Shown here piece after piece: positions 1 to 12,134 of a stretch of 64,000 bases of DNA. The stretch lies in assembly GCA_963691655.1 (NCBI GenBank), contig OY829326.1, positions 16,232,878-16,296,877 on the forward strand, read 5' to 3'. The notes beneath the pieces are model-generated. The model had not been told where the DNA came from. It did no database searches and saw only the letters and a program-made list of their open reading frames with translations. The number at the start of each line of letters is the position of its first letter. The stretch's first letter is position 1. The position numbers were made by a program, and so were the translations under genes. The stretch is from Toxonevra muliebris (taxonomy: Eukaryota; Arthropoda; Insecta; Diptera; Pallopteridae).

Positions 1-1642
1 AAAATAGTTATGGTATAGCATCGAGTAAAAAAAGTACTTGAATTGAATGAAAAGTATCGAGTATTTGTCAAAAAAACGTATTCGTGTTTCTTTTGAGCTC
101 TGAGCACTCAGAGCAAACGTAATTGTCTTTCTTTTTGTGATCAGAGCGCGCTCAGAGCGTGTTCTACGTGCTCAAAAGAAATTGACTGAGCAGACAGAGC
201 ACGATTGAAAATAATATTTGGAGAGAATACACAAAAATTTTAAATGGCGGACAAGGGCTGATTATAATTTATCCATTTTGCACAAAAAGATCAAAACGGT
301 TGAAAAAAATTTTGTTGAAAGGTAAACTTAATTATAAATAGCTGTTATCTAACAGTTCGTGCTCTATGCGTTTTAAAATTAAATCAGAGTTGTCAGAACG
401 CGGGAAAAATCCACCAGATTTAACTAAGTTATTGGTATACCTGCGAATATTTTTATAGTAGGGATGTCAATCCCGGGAGCCTGAGATCCTTGGATAGAAA
501 GCACAAAATTTGGACAATTTCGGAATTCATATGTATGTATCTACACAATTTTATTGGAATTCAATTTTTTTTTTGTGAAGAATCTTCGTTCCTAAGTCAA
601 CGAAATATTTTTTTCATCCAAATCTTTCTAATTCGTTCAAATTCTTTCAAACAAGGTTAAATGGACATTTAGGGTGCTTTTGGATTGACACAGTGTAAAC
701 TGAACAATGTGAAAAAATCTATATTTTTTATATCGCAAAAGGAAAGTTTTTAATTTATGGGAGTAATTTTTTGGCACTCAGCATGAAATTCTTTCCAAAA
801 ATGCGATAATTTCCTTGGTAATCACAGAAGCGACGACTATGTCATGGTTTTTAATGAATTTTTAATTGCGTATGGTAAAATGGGCTGCAACAAGGCCATA
901 AAATTTAATTTCATGCAAAACGGTAAGAAACTGAAAATCTGTTGATAATCTACTTAGTTACAGGCTTATAGGTGCGTAATGGTACGCAAAACCGGTTTTT
1001 AACGGTAAATCAAAGATTTTGGGGGTGTTCGGCAAATTCACATACAGACTCTTGTTTTACTCGACAAGACCTACAAGAAAAATAGTATCACTTCCCAGGT
1101 ATTTTTACTGCCGCACCGTGTTATTAGTTTCGTATGAATGCAACAATAACGCGATTTTCGTTGCAAAAATTTCGATTTACACGGCATTTTCCAGGAACGT
1201 AACCACCATGTTAAGCGAGGTCTACCTGTAATGTATTATTTTTTCTTTACTAATACGAAATTGTGCAGCTCTGCAACCGCGTAGTGAGTGAAACAACATT
1301 TGAAGGAGAATGCAGCTATTTCATTTAACTCCATTGTTGCTGTAGAAAAAAATTAACGAAGACGAAAAGTTTAGTTTCACACTTTTAAAAAGAAAGAAAT
1401 CAATATATTAAGTAAAGTTTTTGTTTTAGTTTAGTAGAAAAAGTAATTCAAGTGTATAAATTACAATTAGCATATATAATAAACAAGGTGAGCATTAAAA
1501 TAAATAGCTTTCAAAGCATTTGAATTCCTGGGAAATATTACTTGGCAAATGTATAACTAATCTTTTATACTAACTTTTTACAATCTTGCCTTCTCTTCGT
1601 GCGTACGCTGCCGTCGCCGCTGATGAATGAACATAATTCATT
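1..1642. other. Intergenic DNA and 5' flank of YT521-B, with small repeats
   Basis: No supportable protein gene. The stretch holds a 95-bp inverted-repeat element (87-181) and a repeat block at about 1127-1190 that is shared with 48909-48975. The last few hundred bases before 1643 should contain the YT521-B promoter and 5' UTR, but I could not place a transcription start with confidence. The 70-codon frame at 1019-1231 has no ATG start and overlaps the shared repeat, so I do not call it a gene. Confidence 0.5.
87..181. repeat. Small inverted-repeat element (MITE-like)
   Basis: The arms TTTCTTTTGAGC (87-98) and GCTCAAAAGAAA (170-181) are perfect 12-bp inverted repeats. The interior carries several copies of GCTCTGAG or its complement, so the whole unit can fold into a long hairpin. 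No clear target-site duplication is visible. Confidence 0.4.
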
Positions 1643-1696
1643 ATGGAATTTGTTAAGAACAGAAAAAACAGCGGAGAAATTCAACCGAGCGGATGA
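1643..1696 (+). promoter_or_regulatory. Upstream ORF overlapping the YT521-B start (ATGA)
   Basis: An ATG at 1643 opens a 17-codon frame whose TGA stop (1694-1696) overlaps the main ATG (1693-1695) in the four bases ATGA. A second upstream ATG at 1623 opens another frame running into the coding region. If the mRNA starts upstream of these, reaching the main start would require leaky scanning or termination-reinitiation. Whether they lie in the mature 5' UTR cannot be seen from sequence. Confidence 0.4.
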
Positions 1697-4004
1697 AAAT
1701 CATGGCCGATTTGGAAGTGCATCTGGGTCTCGATGAGAATGAAGCGGACATTGCAGAAGAATTGCAAGACTTTGACGACTCTTTTGATACGCGTAGCGAA
1801 GCATCAGAATCCGACTCTGATTCGTCGGACTCGCAGCCGAGTATAAGTTCGGTGAGCACAACCCCATCATCTCTTCTAGACAAGGGGAAAGGTAAAGCAA
1901 AGAAGAAATCTTTAAAGAACAATGAAAATAAGACAGAAAATAAAACAAAGCGTGCATCATCTCCCGTGGCCGCGGCGAATGGAAAAAGTAGTGCTGCAAA
2001 GAAAAAACGAACTGGTGACGTCGTAAAAAATGCTACTAGTTTAGCAAAGATCGCCGCTTCATCTACGGAGACCAAATCTAACAACGAAAATGTAAAAAAA
2101 GCTCGGAAAAAATCAACTGTTGGTTCTTCTAATAATTTAGTTGCAACTGGCGCAGCAGCTACAAATCTGAGTGGAAATAAAAGTGAAGCCAGCGATGCAG
2201 AAGAATCTAAAATTGGGCCACAAAAATTCGAAAGCAGTGACTCTGAATCTGAAAATTCTGATTCTGCCGCAAATGTAAAGCGTAATGGCCGCAAAGCAGC
2301 TTCCAAAAGTGCCTCACCTGAGAAGAAAAACAACAATGGTGGTAGCAATGCTGGCAAAAACGCTTCATACAAGAACTACGATTATATGACCAAGTTGAAT
2401 TACTTGTTTCGTGGAACACATTTCTTCCTAATTAAATCGAATAACGCCGACAATATTGCGTTGTCCAAGAGCAAAAATGTTTGGGCCACGCTGCCACAAA
2501 ATGACGCAAACCTAAATCAGGTTTTCAAGGAATCACGTAATGTGCTTCTAATTTTCTCAGTCAATGAGAGCGGTGAGTCATTACTTTTGTAAAACAATTT
2601 TTTTTCGCAATTTACATTTTGTTTACCCTCTATTTGAGTATGTCAAGGACTTTGAATACAACAATATAATACAAATTTCTCTTATTAATTGTTTTTACAT
2701 TAGGCAAATTTGCTGGGTTTGCTCGCATGACCGCTGCATCACGTCGTGACATACCTCATCCTGCTTGGGTCCTTCCACCCAGTATTTCGTCGAAGGCGCT
2801 AGGCGGAATAATCGAGCTTGATTGGATATGTCGCAAAGAGCTCTCCTTCAATTGTGCATCACATCTTTACAATTCCTGGAATGAAGGAAAACCAGTAAAA
2901 ATTGGACGAGACGGTCAAGAAATCGAACCGAAAGTTGGGGCCGAATTGTGTCGACTTTTTCCTGAAGACGATAAGATCGAATTAACTCCGATTCTGCGTA
3001 AATCCAAGGAAACTGCCAAAATGATGCGTGAGAAAGGCATACGTGTCACTTTTAGGCAACCGCCCCGAAATCCACCTTCGCGTGGCGGACGTGGTGGTGG
3101 GGGGAGTGCAGGCTATCGTTATAACGAGCGCCGTGAAGGAAGCGGTGGAGGCGGTCCAATGCGCCATAAACGTTCTTTCGGCGGTGGACCACATCGCCCC
3201 TACAAACTACCACCCATGGGCCCACAAGGAGGTTTTAAACGCTCATCGTCACCTTATCGTAGCGGCCCAGGGGGTCCCGGTGGTGGCGGTGGTGGTAGTT
3301 CAAGAGCTGGTGGGGGTGATGCTGGTCTCCCACCTTGGGAACGTTATATGACTTCAGCCGCTGCTGCCGAGGCATATGTTGCCGATTATATGCGCACAAT
3401 GCATGGACAATTACCACCGCTGTCTTTTGGGCCGCCGTTTTCGCAGATGCCGCTTTCTGCTGCAGGTTCAGGAGGACTTCCGCCATCTGGCCCACCTTCA
3501 GTTTACGATCAATTGCCACCTCCCGTGCGTTATTATGATGGTCCACCACTGCCAGACTATCCGCCACCACAACCAATAAGACCACCACCTCCAGGCTTCG
3601 ATAAAGCGCCTTCTTATGAAGATTTTGCAGCTTGGAAAAATGCTGGGTTACCAACAGTACCCGATGTTATGCCTCCAGGCTTTCCTAGTTTTAGTAACAC
3701 GTCCAATGGTGGAGCTGGTTCTCTCAGTAGTGGCGCTGGTGGTTTTTCTGGGGGCAACACAGCTGGTGGAAGTAGTTCCGCGGGTGGCCCCAATTCATAT
3801 CGGAGTAATCGCAATGCAAGTATCGGAAATCGTACACGCGAACGCGGCGGTGCCGGTCGAGATTATCGTAGCACTGGCGGAAATATTGGCGGCGCCAGTT
3901 CCTCGCGAAGTGGAGGCGGTGCTGGCCACGACAGACATTTCCGCATTGGTGGAGGAAATGATCGTGGTGGTGGTCATCGCAATTATAGAGATGGTAGACG
4001 TTAA
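1693..4004 (+). CDS. YT521-B: YTH-domain m6A reader YT521-B (YTHDC1 orthologue)
   Basis: Two coding exons, 1693-2572 and 2704-4004, join in phase (GAGAGCG|GCAAA) with a GTGAGT donor and a TTACATTAG acceptor. They give 727 codons, or 726 aa, close to the Drosophila protein. Residues 1-235 are acidic, Ser-rich and Lys-rich, and the LGLDENEADIAEELQDF block near the N terminus matches Drosophila YT521-B. The YTH domain spans about 240-382, with FFLIKSNN at 244 and the expected methyl-adenine cage tryptophans at W264 (NVWATLP) and W315 (AWVLPP), followed by LDWICRKEL and KIGRDGQEIEP. The C-terminal half is RGG-, Gly- and Pro-rich. The family is the nuclear reader of N6-methyladenosine; in Drosophila it modulates alternative splicing, including Sex-lethal. 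The start at 1693 is followed by an in-frame ATG at 1702 (ATGGCC) that may be the preferred initiator. The intron is 131 nt and AT-rich, typical of flies. Identity is very secure. Confidence 0.97.
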
Positions 4005-4757
4005 TCGTGCAGCAGTTGAAAGTAGCTTCAGCTACGAAGTGTCTCTTGTTCAAAAAACGGATTTGAATGCTATTGCGTTTGACGTGTTAAACTAAAGTAC
4101 CAAGTGCGCTCCTATTCGCTGAGTGAATATGATTTCAAAATCTCTTCTTTTTCATACTACCAATATTTTCTCATTCAAATCGACGTTCGTTAAACGTGTT
4201 AAACCGCGATATTTTAAAGTGCACCCCATGAAATTAAAAAAGTATCATTACAATACAAGAGCTATTACGTAAAAGTGTTGCCAATATTGAAATCTTCATC
4301 CACAACACCGAGCATCCTCACACAAGGACGACACTGCATATTATAAACTACATATTTATAAAGTAATCTACACATAATACTATAATTTAATTTGATGATT
4401 GAAACTTTTTTTAGTTGCAATTTTTATGCAAATAATTTACAAAATTAAGTGAGACAAAAGTTTTTATTTAACAGTTTAAAATTTAACTTCTAATAATGTA
4501 TTATTCCCTAGCAAAAGGAAAACAAAAAATCAAAAGTTTAAGCTAAAGAAAGTATAAAACAACTATGCTTGAAAGCAATATTTGAAGCAAAAAATAACGA
4601 AAAGTTTAACAAACTTTGAATTATAACCACATAATTTTAAATGATACCCACATAGTAATAATTATTAGAATCGTAAAAATATAAAATCAACCATATTAAT
4701 GTGAACTTTTTTTTGAAGAAGGAGGAGAGGCTTTTGCTTAAATAATTTAAAGGCAAA

Positions 4758-4763
4758 AATAAA
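4758..4763 (+). terminator. Candidate poly(A) signal of YT521-B
   Basis: AATAAA lies about 750 nt past the YT521-B stop codon. It is the first canonical hexamer I noticed downstream on the plus strand. In such AT-rich DNA the hexamer is common, so support is weak. Confidence 0.3.
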
Positions 4764-4764
4764 A

Positions 4765-6227
4765 AGGACTGACCCGAAAGACGATCTTCGTTTACCACTT
4801 ACTCTCCCTTTCTCTCAAACGAATATATGAACTACTGATCTGTGTGGGTTGGTTGCGAATGTTCTTTAGCAAAACGTCAAATGCAAAAAAAAAAAAAATG
4901 TTTCAAATTGTGCAAAGTGATATGCAAAATCAAAAAACCTAACAAATCAAATTCAATATGAAATTATGAGATTTCCAAACAAAATTTGAACAAGAAAAAG
5001 CGAAAAAAGAAATCAGTGCTTGTGAATTTAATTCGATGTTGTTTTCAACTATTGTTCCCAAAATGGACTTCCAAATGAAAAGACTGCAATATCTATAATT
5101 GTAAACAACATCATAGACTGCTAGAGATCTAAAAAGCAAAGTGCAATTTTTCATTTTTGGGATTCAAGCTGAACAGTATTGCAGCTTTAGAGTCCTAGCT
5201 AATTTCCTTTCCAGCACATTACCAGTACCAATACCAACTTCATTCACAACTTTGTTTTAAGCATTTCTAATCAAAAGTTTTTGTCTTTCAGACTTTGCAG
5301 ACTTCATTTGGGGAATGGCTGTTTGACTTAACACTACTGAACTGAAATGGAATGACAAAGCAAGAAAAACTATGATTCGTATAAGAAAGTTCGATTTATA
5401 CGAGTGAATTGAGAGTTTAAATACTGGCATACTGATAAAAGGTTTGAGAAAAGGGTCAAAGATGCTCTAAGATGAAATGATGCTCTGAATATTTATTTCA
5501 TTTTCTATGACCGTTGCAATAATAGCAGATTTCAGAGGCAAAATAGTATCATATCTTGCGCCCGAATAATCCAATTAAAGGCTTTAATCGTGGGAAATAC
5601 CCAATCCATTTATTCCTATAGTAGGTTTTTCTAACCCGCGGGCCCCGAACTAAAGATAATGGTACTTTAAATCGTCCGTCGACCGAGCTAGATTTGTGTT
5701 TAAACCTAATTTTGATGTAAACCGGTTCAATTATGTTAATTTCAACATGCAGTTCATGGAGAAAATCGTATTTGTGCCGTACGACATACGGTTCCTGAGA
5801 TAAAAATTCAGGTTTATGAATGTTGTGTAAGTTCCTACTCAATCGGATGGTTAGTTTTTGCGTTTTTCGCTCTCATACGAACAATATTTTTGTTGCCCAC
5901 TTGACATAAAAATCAAATGAGTTAAAGAAAAAACAAAATAACGCTATAAACCGAAAAACTTACTGTAATTGAGAAAAAGTTGAATTTTGGTACTACCACA
6001 CGCCAGTCGCTCATAAAATTAGTATTTACCCATAGATTTTCTTCCTACATACCTCGTCTCTTTCATAAAAATTAAAGCTTTGTGCATTTGTGCAATATTT
6101 GTGCATTCGACGAAAGGTGGATTTTTTATATGGATTTTCTGCTAGTCCAGTCGGTAGAGTAAAAAATGCACCAAAAGCTCATAAAAAATCTTATCTGAAA
6201 TTTTTCTTCAGTAGTTGTTAGTGGGGG
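4765..6227. other. AT-rich intergenic DNA with one unexplained open frame
   Basis: This is mostly low-complexity AT-rich sequence. The only open frame of note is on the minus strand at 5549-5842, 97 residues. It has no ATG, and contains a GC-richer block encoding SSVDGRFKVPLSLVRGPRVR. I recognise no family in it. It may be a fragment of an old mobile element. Confidence 0.4.
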
Positions 6228-7168
6228 TATGATAAATGGAAAACCCACAAAAATCAGTTTAGTTGCGGATCGACGGTGAAAAAATCTTTTATTTACTAAT
6301 AACTGGTTAACCGTTAGAGATATTAAAAAATTACTTACAACAAAAAAAAAAAAAGCTTGAGTGATTTCCTAAAAAGAAGGTATCAAGTAATTTTTTCAAA
6401 TATGTCAATTTCGAGAAAATTGCAATTTTGCGCGAGCATTTTTGTTTATTTGAAATTAAGCGCCCAGCCTATGCGAAAACCAAACAAGCTAGGAAGAAAA
6501 ATTAAATTGGTCTTTGAAAAGGATATAAAATACAATATTTTCTGCTATTTTCATTGACTACGGATAATTTTTAGTATATAAACATAACAATATAGTATGG
6601 GTATTCACGCGTGGATGCAAAAGTGCGAAATTGCGACTTAAAGTACTAAGATGTGGGCGTTCAATGCAAATATTGGAGATGCGAAATAGTTTAACTGTCA
6701 AAATGTAATGTTACCATCTCATTGAAAAATAATGAAAATATTTTGGATTCTTCTTACGAATTTAAAGGTAGAAAGGTGTCAAACTTCCGCAATCTGGACT
6801 TTCCCAACGTCGCAAGGGCATGTTGCATCAACCCGTGAATGCACATGGTATAGTTGCCAGTTGATTTTTGCTACTTTAACTTTTGAACACCTAATAAAAA
6901 TAACTGACTTCAATATAAGTTATAAATGTATTATCTTTTAGTTCAAGACATTACTTCTGAAAATGCTGAAAAAATTAGAAATAAAAACATTCACATTTTG
7001 CAATTTTATCAGCATATTAAATTTTGGCTAATTTTTTTTTTTTATATATATAACGGTTAACCGGTTATTAGTAAATAAAGGCTTTTTTTTTTTTTAGTAA
7101 ATAAAAGGTTTTTTGAGGGGTCGCTCTTCAACCCCAGAACTGATTTTTATGGTTTTTCCATCATACGC
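6228..7168. mobile_element. Long-inverted-repeat (foldback-like) element
   Basis: The left arm (about 6228-6325) and right arm (about 7045-7168) are imperfect inverted repeats. They share in order a TATGAT...GGAAAA(A)CC block, AAAAATCAGTT, CTTTTATTTACTAATAAC and GGTTAACCGTTA. The right arm contains a duplicated TTTACTAA segment separated by a poly-T run. The interior, about 720 bp, has no convincing coding capacity. The structure fits a non-autonomous foldback or long-TIR DNA element. The outer ends and target duplication are not clear. Confidence 0.55.
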
Positions 7169-8037
7169 TTTATGTAAAAAAGTCGAAAAAATTAAGAAAA
7201 TTACCACATCTTAAAAATTGTTCCATAAAAAAATTTGAACCTTGATTTTTGAATTTAGCGGAAGAAAATACGTAAGAAAAGCAATATTAAGGATGCACAA
7301 TGGTTTAAAATAGCAAAATCGAAATTTGTTACGCTACTAGGTAGGCGGTATGTTTTGTTACGACCAGGGGGTATTTGTATTTATTTTACATACAGTAAGA
7401 AATTACTTTCGAAGTAAAAGAGGTTTGAAAAAATCAAAAGAAAACATTTTGATTTTCTTTAATTTTTCTAGTTTGCAATACAAAAATTCAAATGAACTTT
7501 TCATGCAACTTCCCAAAGTAACGACGAATTGTGAGCACTGTGACGCGATAAGATAAACTCGCTTGTACCCATCGATGTGTTGAAAACTTTGCTTAATTAG
7601 TGCCAATATTTAAAACTTTCGAGCTCATTGAATTGCTTTTTTGTACAATTTACCATTTACAGACAATTATTTTCCATGAAAAATGTAAATGCTTCTGTAA
7701 TTGATAACAAAAAGATACCACACATATAGACAGATATGACGTTTTCGAAATAGTCAAACAAGACAAAACAATGGACTGTGATGAAATAATTAAAAGTTGA
7801 GTACGGTATATTTCTTCTCCTCTAATTTCAGCTCTTGGCATATTTCAGGGGAAGAACCTAGTTAATATAGAATTGCTTTGCTAAAGCACCACATTGCGAA
7901 GATGATTAAATTACATGAAAATTCGTACTAAAAATAAAAATGATAAATCACCAAAAATTTAATTTTGTTTTCTTATTATTAAATTCGATAAAAACGTATA
8001 AATTTTAATATGTAGATAGAGGATTACTTATGAAATG

Positions 8038-11000
8038 TTAAAGATCTTTTTTGGGAAACATATCGTCTTCGCTATCATCACTATCTTCATCGAGCGGCTG
8101 AATTTTCTTGATATTTTTCTTGGAAGTTTGTTGATCGTCTGATTTAGCTAAAGCTGTAGAAGAAGGTACAACAGATATATCGCGTGTTTCGGCAACAGGT
8201 GCAACAGGTATTACAGTAGGTAAAACAGATATCGATGAAGTAGAAGGAGAATCAAATTCTGGATCTAAAAAATAATAAAAGATTAATTTAAAATTCATAT
8301 AAGTACATGTGTCGATGGTTATACTGCAATTCTGCTTACGTATCTATAGCTTAAAAGGAATATGAAAAAACAAAGTGTCTTCATCAGAATGTGTAAAAGC
8401 CTTACAAACTTCGTAAACCGCATGAGCATTCAAATTTTATATAAATTTTGACAAGTTTAGACACTATGCGGTTTGTTGCAGGCCCTTAAAATATTTTTTT
8501 TACATAGGGAAAACGGCTCCAAGATGGACATTGAGTATAAAATTTTGGCATAAGGCGACAGCACTTTCTGCTTTATGTCATTGTTGTCGTTTGTATAGCC
8601 GCTGTTTTTTATGCATACTTAAGAAAAAAATACCTAGTTTTCTGCTGCACAACGACGTTAATTTTTTTAGTTGAATGACTATAATCCTATTTATTTATCG
8701 TATAATAATATTCCAAAATGATTTGATTGATATTGTGTTTGTGTAAAAACTTTTACTGACGCTCCAAAAATGACGTCGAGTTCTCAAAGATGGACATTTT
8801 GGTGACTCTAAGATGGAGATGTATATTTTTTTATTGGTGTTGAAAATTAAAGGCATGCGTCGCAATGTTTTTTATCCACGAATATAAGAGAGAAGTGCAC
8901 TTAACCCATTAAGTCCGAGAGTGAACCCGTTGAAAAACAAAAAACCTTCAATCACACGTCTTTATCGTTACAAATTCAAACAGCAAATGGTATTATCGAT
9001 TTTTTTTATTTTTTTGTAAAGTTTCTCACTTCGCGTTAGAACAACTGTGATATTGATTACGTGTTCTGGTAACTTTTTTTATTTGCATTAAAATATACTT
9101 TGTTGTGCGTATATGCATCATTAGGATTTAATGAGTTAAAGTGTACCAAAATGAGCCTCATGCCCGAAATGTGACCCAGATGCGTTAAAATAGAAAATTG
9201 TCTTCAAAATTTATACATAGTGAATTTCGAAGTAATGCTCATCTTTGGGCCACTATTTTGAAAACAAAAAATGTGTGCAAAATAAAAGTTGATCTCTGTG
9301 GCCAAAATATACCTACCTAATCTATTGTACTTTCATACGGTATATAGCACTTAATGATATATTATTCAGTTTGGGTTCTAGAGTATTATTTCAATACTAT
9401 GTCCATATTGGGCCCCTCTCCCTTATATAACTAAAAAATTTCGAAGCTTAGCTAAGAGCCTGTATAAAACGTACGACAATAGACAATGTCTCCAATATGG
9501 ATTTGTTCCAAAAAAATAGTATAGAAGACTGAAATTAGCAATGACACTGATGATATAGTAACCAGTTAAGTACCTTCATTCAAAATGCCATGATTGCGCT
9601 CCCGGCGTTTTGTCAATGCAAATGTAACGCCATAGAATAATATTGGTAGCAATACCACGAAACCGCTGGTTAGAAGAAATAATAAAATACTGGATTCACG
9701 GTGACAACATTTAAATTCTTTGGACCACCTCGAACGGGTACGGTTCATCTAAAAATTTAAAAAATATTTAATAATTTATACAGTAAGTACATAAACATAT
9801 GAGGCTTGAGTATGGAAACGTTACGTGGCGTCTCAGTTCTGTGATATAGTCAGTGCGTGTGATTACCGAAACTTAAAATTCTATCTCCGATAGATTTCTA
9901 CATTACGTTTGCATAATCAAGTCTTTACGCAAGTGATACCAGAAGCAGAATTATGATTTAAAAAATAAAGAATTAAATATAACGAATTTATAATTGATAA
10001 AAAAGTTAAAAATTTTCACCAAGTGTCTCCTTAAAACATGTCGTATCTTCTTGCCAATAACAATCTTAAATGACAATCTCTTACAATTAACATCTTGCAG
10101 TCCAATCGCATTAGTGAAAATGGTGACGAATAGGTCACACGCTGCGGAAAGCAGACACTAACTTGCGTAGAAGGGGCCGTCCAACCCTGTCATGGATCCG
10201 TTCTGTTTTCTTGGAAAGCTCTAAGTTTGCTCTAGGTCGGAAATAAGAAAAACTGCTTTGAATCGCGAAAGATCGAAAGATTTTGTTGCCGCACTATGCT
10301 CCGACAGGAGCGGTGTGTTGAGTTTTACTGTTCTAATTTAAGTCTTCTTTTTGTGCTTATTTTTTAATTGTGAAAATTATAACACCAGTGAATAAATATA
10401 TATATATATATATATATAATTAATAAATGCTGGATTGACTAAAATCACGATTGCGAATTTAATTTTGACAGTAATTTAAATTTTTTTTTCGAGAAAGTTT
10501 GCCGATTTATAAAAAAATTTTCTATATTTAGCTTTATAATCAAATACTTCTGAATATTTGTTCTTAGGACCATCTGCCAATAAGAATAGATGAGTAGAGT
10601 CAAAATGTTTGCTATTTATAAGTTAAACTGGAAAACCTATTACTAAAAATTATCGAGCTCAATTTATTTCCCCATACCATTTTAAACTCAATTCGTCATA
10701 TTTGGTATTTTATTCTTTCCCACTCAGCTGTTCATATTGCTTTATTCTAAAAATACAAACCGAATCCTGCATATCATAGCAAACTTTTCCGTTATTGTGT
10801 TCATCGAGTTTAGTATAAAATGTGTTAAGATCTTGATAATTTTCCAAGCAATGTATGCATATATTTTTTGATTGGTTATTTTGTACAAAACACGACTCCA
10901 GTATGGTTAACTTTTCATCAAAAACAAATGAATTATTACTGCTGAAACAATCTAACAAAAATTTATTTATGAAAATCAATCTTTGGGGGTTTTAATTTAA

Positions 11001-11466
11001 GCGTTTGTACTTACCATCGCAATAAGCTTTTTCCCATAAGCCTGTAAGTATAGACTGTGTACTGGATACGATATTGATACGATCTTTATCAAAATATCTG
11101 TTCGTGCAATTTTTATCTTCACGTAGTTCTAAATAAGCCGCTATCATTCCTGAATATTTTTCTTCACAACCATTGCACAATGCAACTGGCACCGAATGCA
11201 GCGTAGCGCATTGCACAAAATCCTTTTGCAGGTTGGCGAGAGAGTGCAGATGTCTTGTACAAATCTAATGAGTCACAAAGCAAAGCATGTGCATCACAAA
11301 TTTAGAAAAAAAAATGCAATTGTAAGCTAGTTGATAGTAGCTTGACGAGAAGGGGAAGGAATATATGTAGATATTTTCACCAAATACTTACATCTTCAGC
11401 TGTGCAGATGGCTTCAAAAATTAAACTCAATCCCAATACTATTACGGTTTTTGAAAACTTATGCAT
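8038..11466 (-). CDS. OSTM1: OSTM1-like lysosomal membrane protein
   Basis: Five minus-strand coding exons: 11466-11392, 11264-11015, 10951-10761, 9748-9574 and 8264-8038. They total 918 nt, giving 305 aa plus TAA, with matching phases at all four junctions and GT-AG introns. Residues 1-22 form a signal peptide with a hydrophobic core (VIVLGLSLIF). The luminal part is Cys-rich (LCNGC, NCTNRY, LWEKAYCD, NICIHCLENY, VCYDMQDS) and ends at the family signature MNRTRSRWSKEFKCC. One membrane segment lies at about 193-218, followed by a basic stop-transfer TKRRERN. A cytosolic tail ends in an acidic DEDSDDSEDD stretch. In mammals OSTM1 is the beta subunit of the lysosomal Cl-/H+ exchanger ClC-7, which it protects from degradation. 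Human OSTM1 is 334 aa and has the same order of features. The fourth donor (GTACTT) and third donor (GTTTGT) are weak sites, but both are required by phase and by homology. The start is the only ATG giving a signal peptide. Confidence 0.9.
8905..9135. mobile_element. TTAA-flanked MITE (piggyBac-type) inside the last OSTM1 intron
   Basis: TTAA at 8901-8904 precedes CCCATTAAGTCC, and GGATTTAATGAG precedes TTAA at 9136-9139. The 12-bp ends match at 10 positions after inversion. TTAA flanks are the hallmark of piggyBac-superfamily insertion. The unit is 231 bp, non-coding, and lies in the intron between OSTM1 exons 4 and 5. Confidence 0.5.
10396..10419. repeat. (TA)n microsatellite
   Basis: About 12 uninterrupted TA dinucleotides lie in the intergenic side of an OSTM1 intron. 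Confidence 0.9.
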
Positions 11467-11848
11467 TTTACAAACCTATTTAGTTCCTTAATTTGCACAA
11501 CTTTTATTTATAACTAATCAGAAATAAACAATTTTTTTCAGCAAACCATTTCTAATACTAATGCAAGAAGCAGTGTTGCGATTAACAAATTTATAAAAGT
11601 GCCACAATTTGGGACAAAACGTACTTTTCAATACCAAAATGTACCTCATAAAAATTGTGTTGTATATATCAGTATATGAGCCGTTCATTGCACAAATTGA
11701 TTAACTCTATAAAACAAAAAGTTGAGAAATCCGATGAAATAACGCACATTGTTTTCTAAAATTCCCTTTATAATATAAATTCAAATAAATATTGTAAAAT
11801 GCATAAATACAGATGTAGCTTTCATTTAATGGTATTTAAAATTAATAA

Positions 11849-12131
11849 GCGCCTGGTTATATTGGTGCTCAGTGTTCGGCGAACACAAAACATTTTCTCT
11901 CGTGCTCGGTCGAGGTGGTTACATTCAGCTCGTTGCAGAGTTGCTTTTTGTATTGTATGATACTGTTTTGTAAAATAACAAATTGCCACACTGAATACTC
12001 GGCGTGCTCGGTGGGCAATACACCGAACATATCGTGTTCGGTGTGCGAATGAGTAAAGACTCTCTCTTTGTGTTCGGTGCAACAACAATTTCATGGTGTT
12101 CGCCGAGCATACTCTCAATATAACCACAGCC
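11849..12131 (-). mobile_element. MITE family A, copy 1 (TAA target duplication)
   Basis: The left end is GCGCCTGGTTATATTGG and the right end is CAATATAACCACAGCC. Inverted, the right end begins GGCTGTGGTTATATTG, so the terminal repeats agree over about 15 bp. TAA flanks both ends (11846-11848 and 12132-12134). The interior is GC-richer than its surroundings and full of GTGTTCGG / TGCTCGG motifs. Two further copies lie at about 13510-13824 and 13851-14198 in the opposite orientation. It is non-coding. A 3-bp TAA/TTA duplication suggests a PIF/Harbinger-like relationship, which is inference. Confidence 0.7.
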
Positions 12132-12134
12132 TAA

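Noticed and set aside
1653..2372. 239-codon minus-strand open frame opposite YT521-B exon 1
   Set aside because: It is the antisense shadow of a Ser/Asp/Lys-rich coding exon. Composition (Phe/Leu/Ser) is what the complement of that exon must give.
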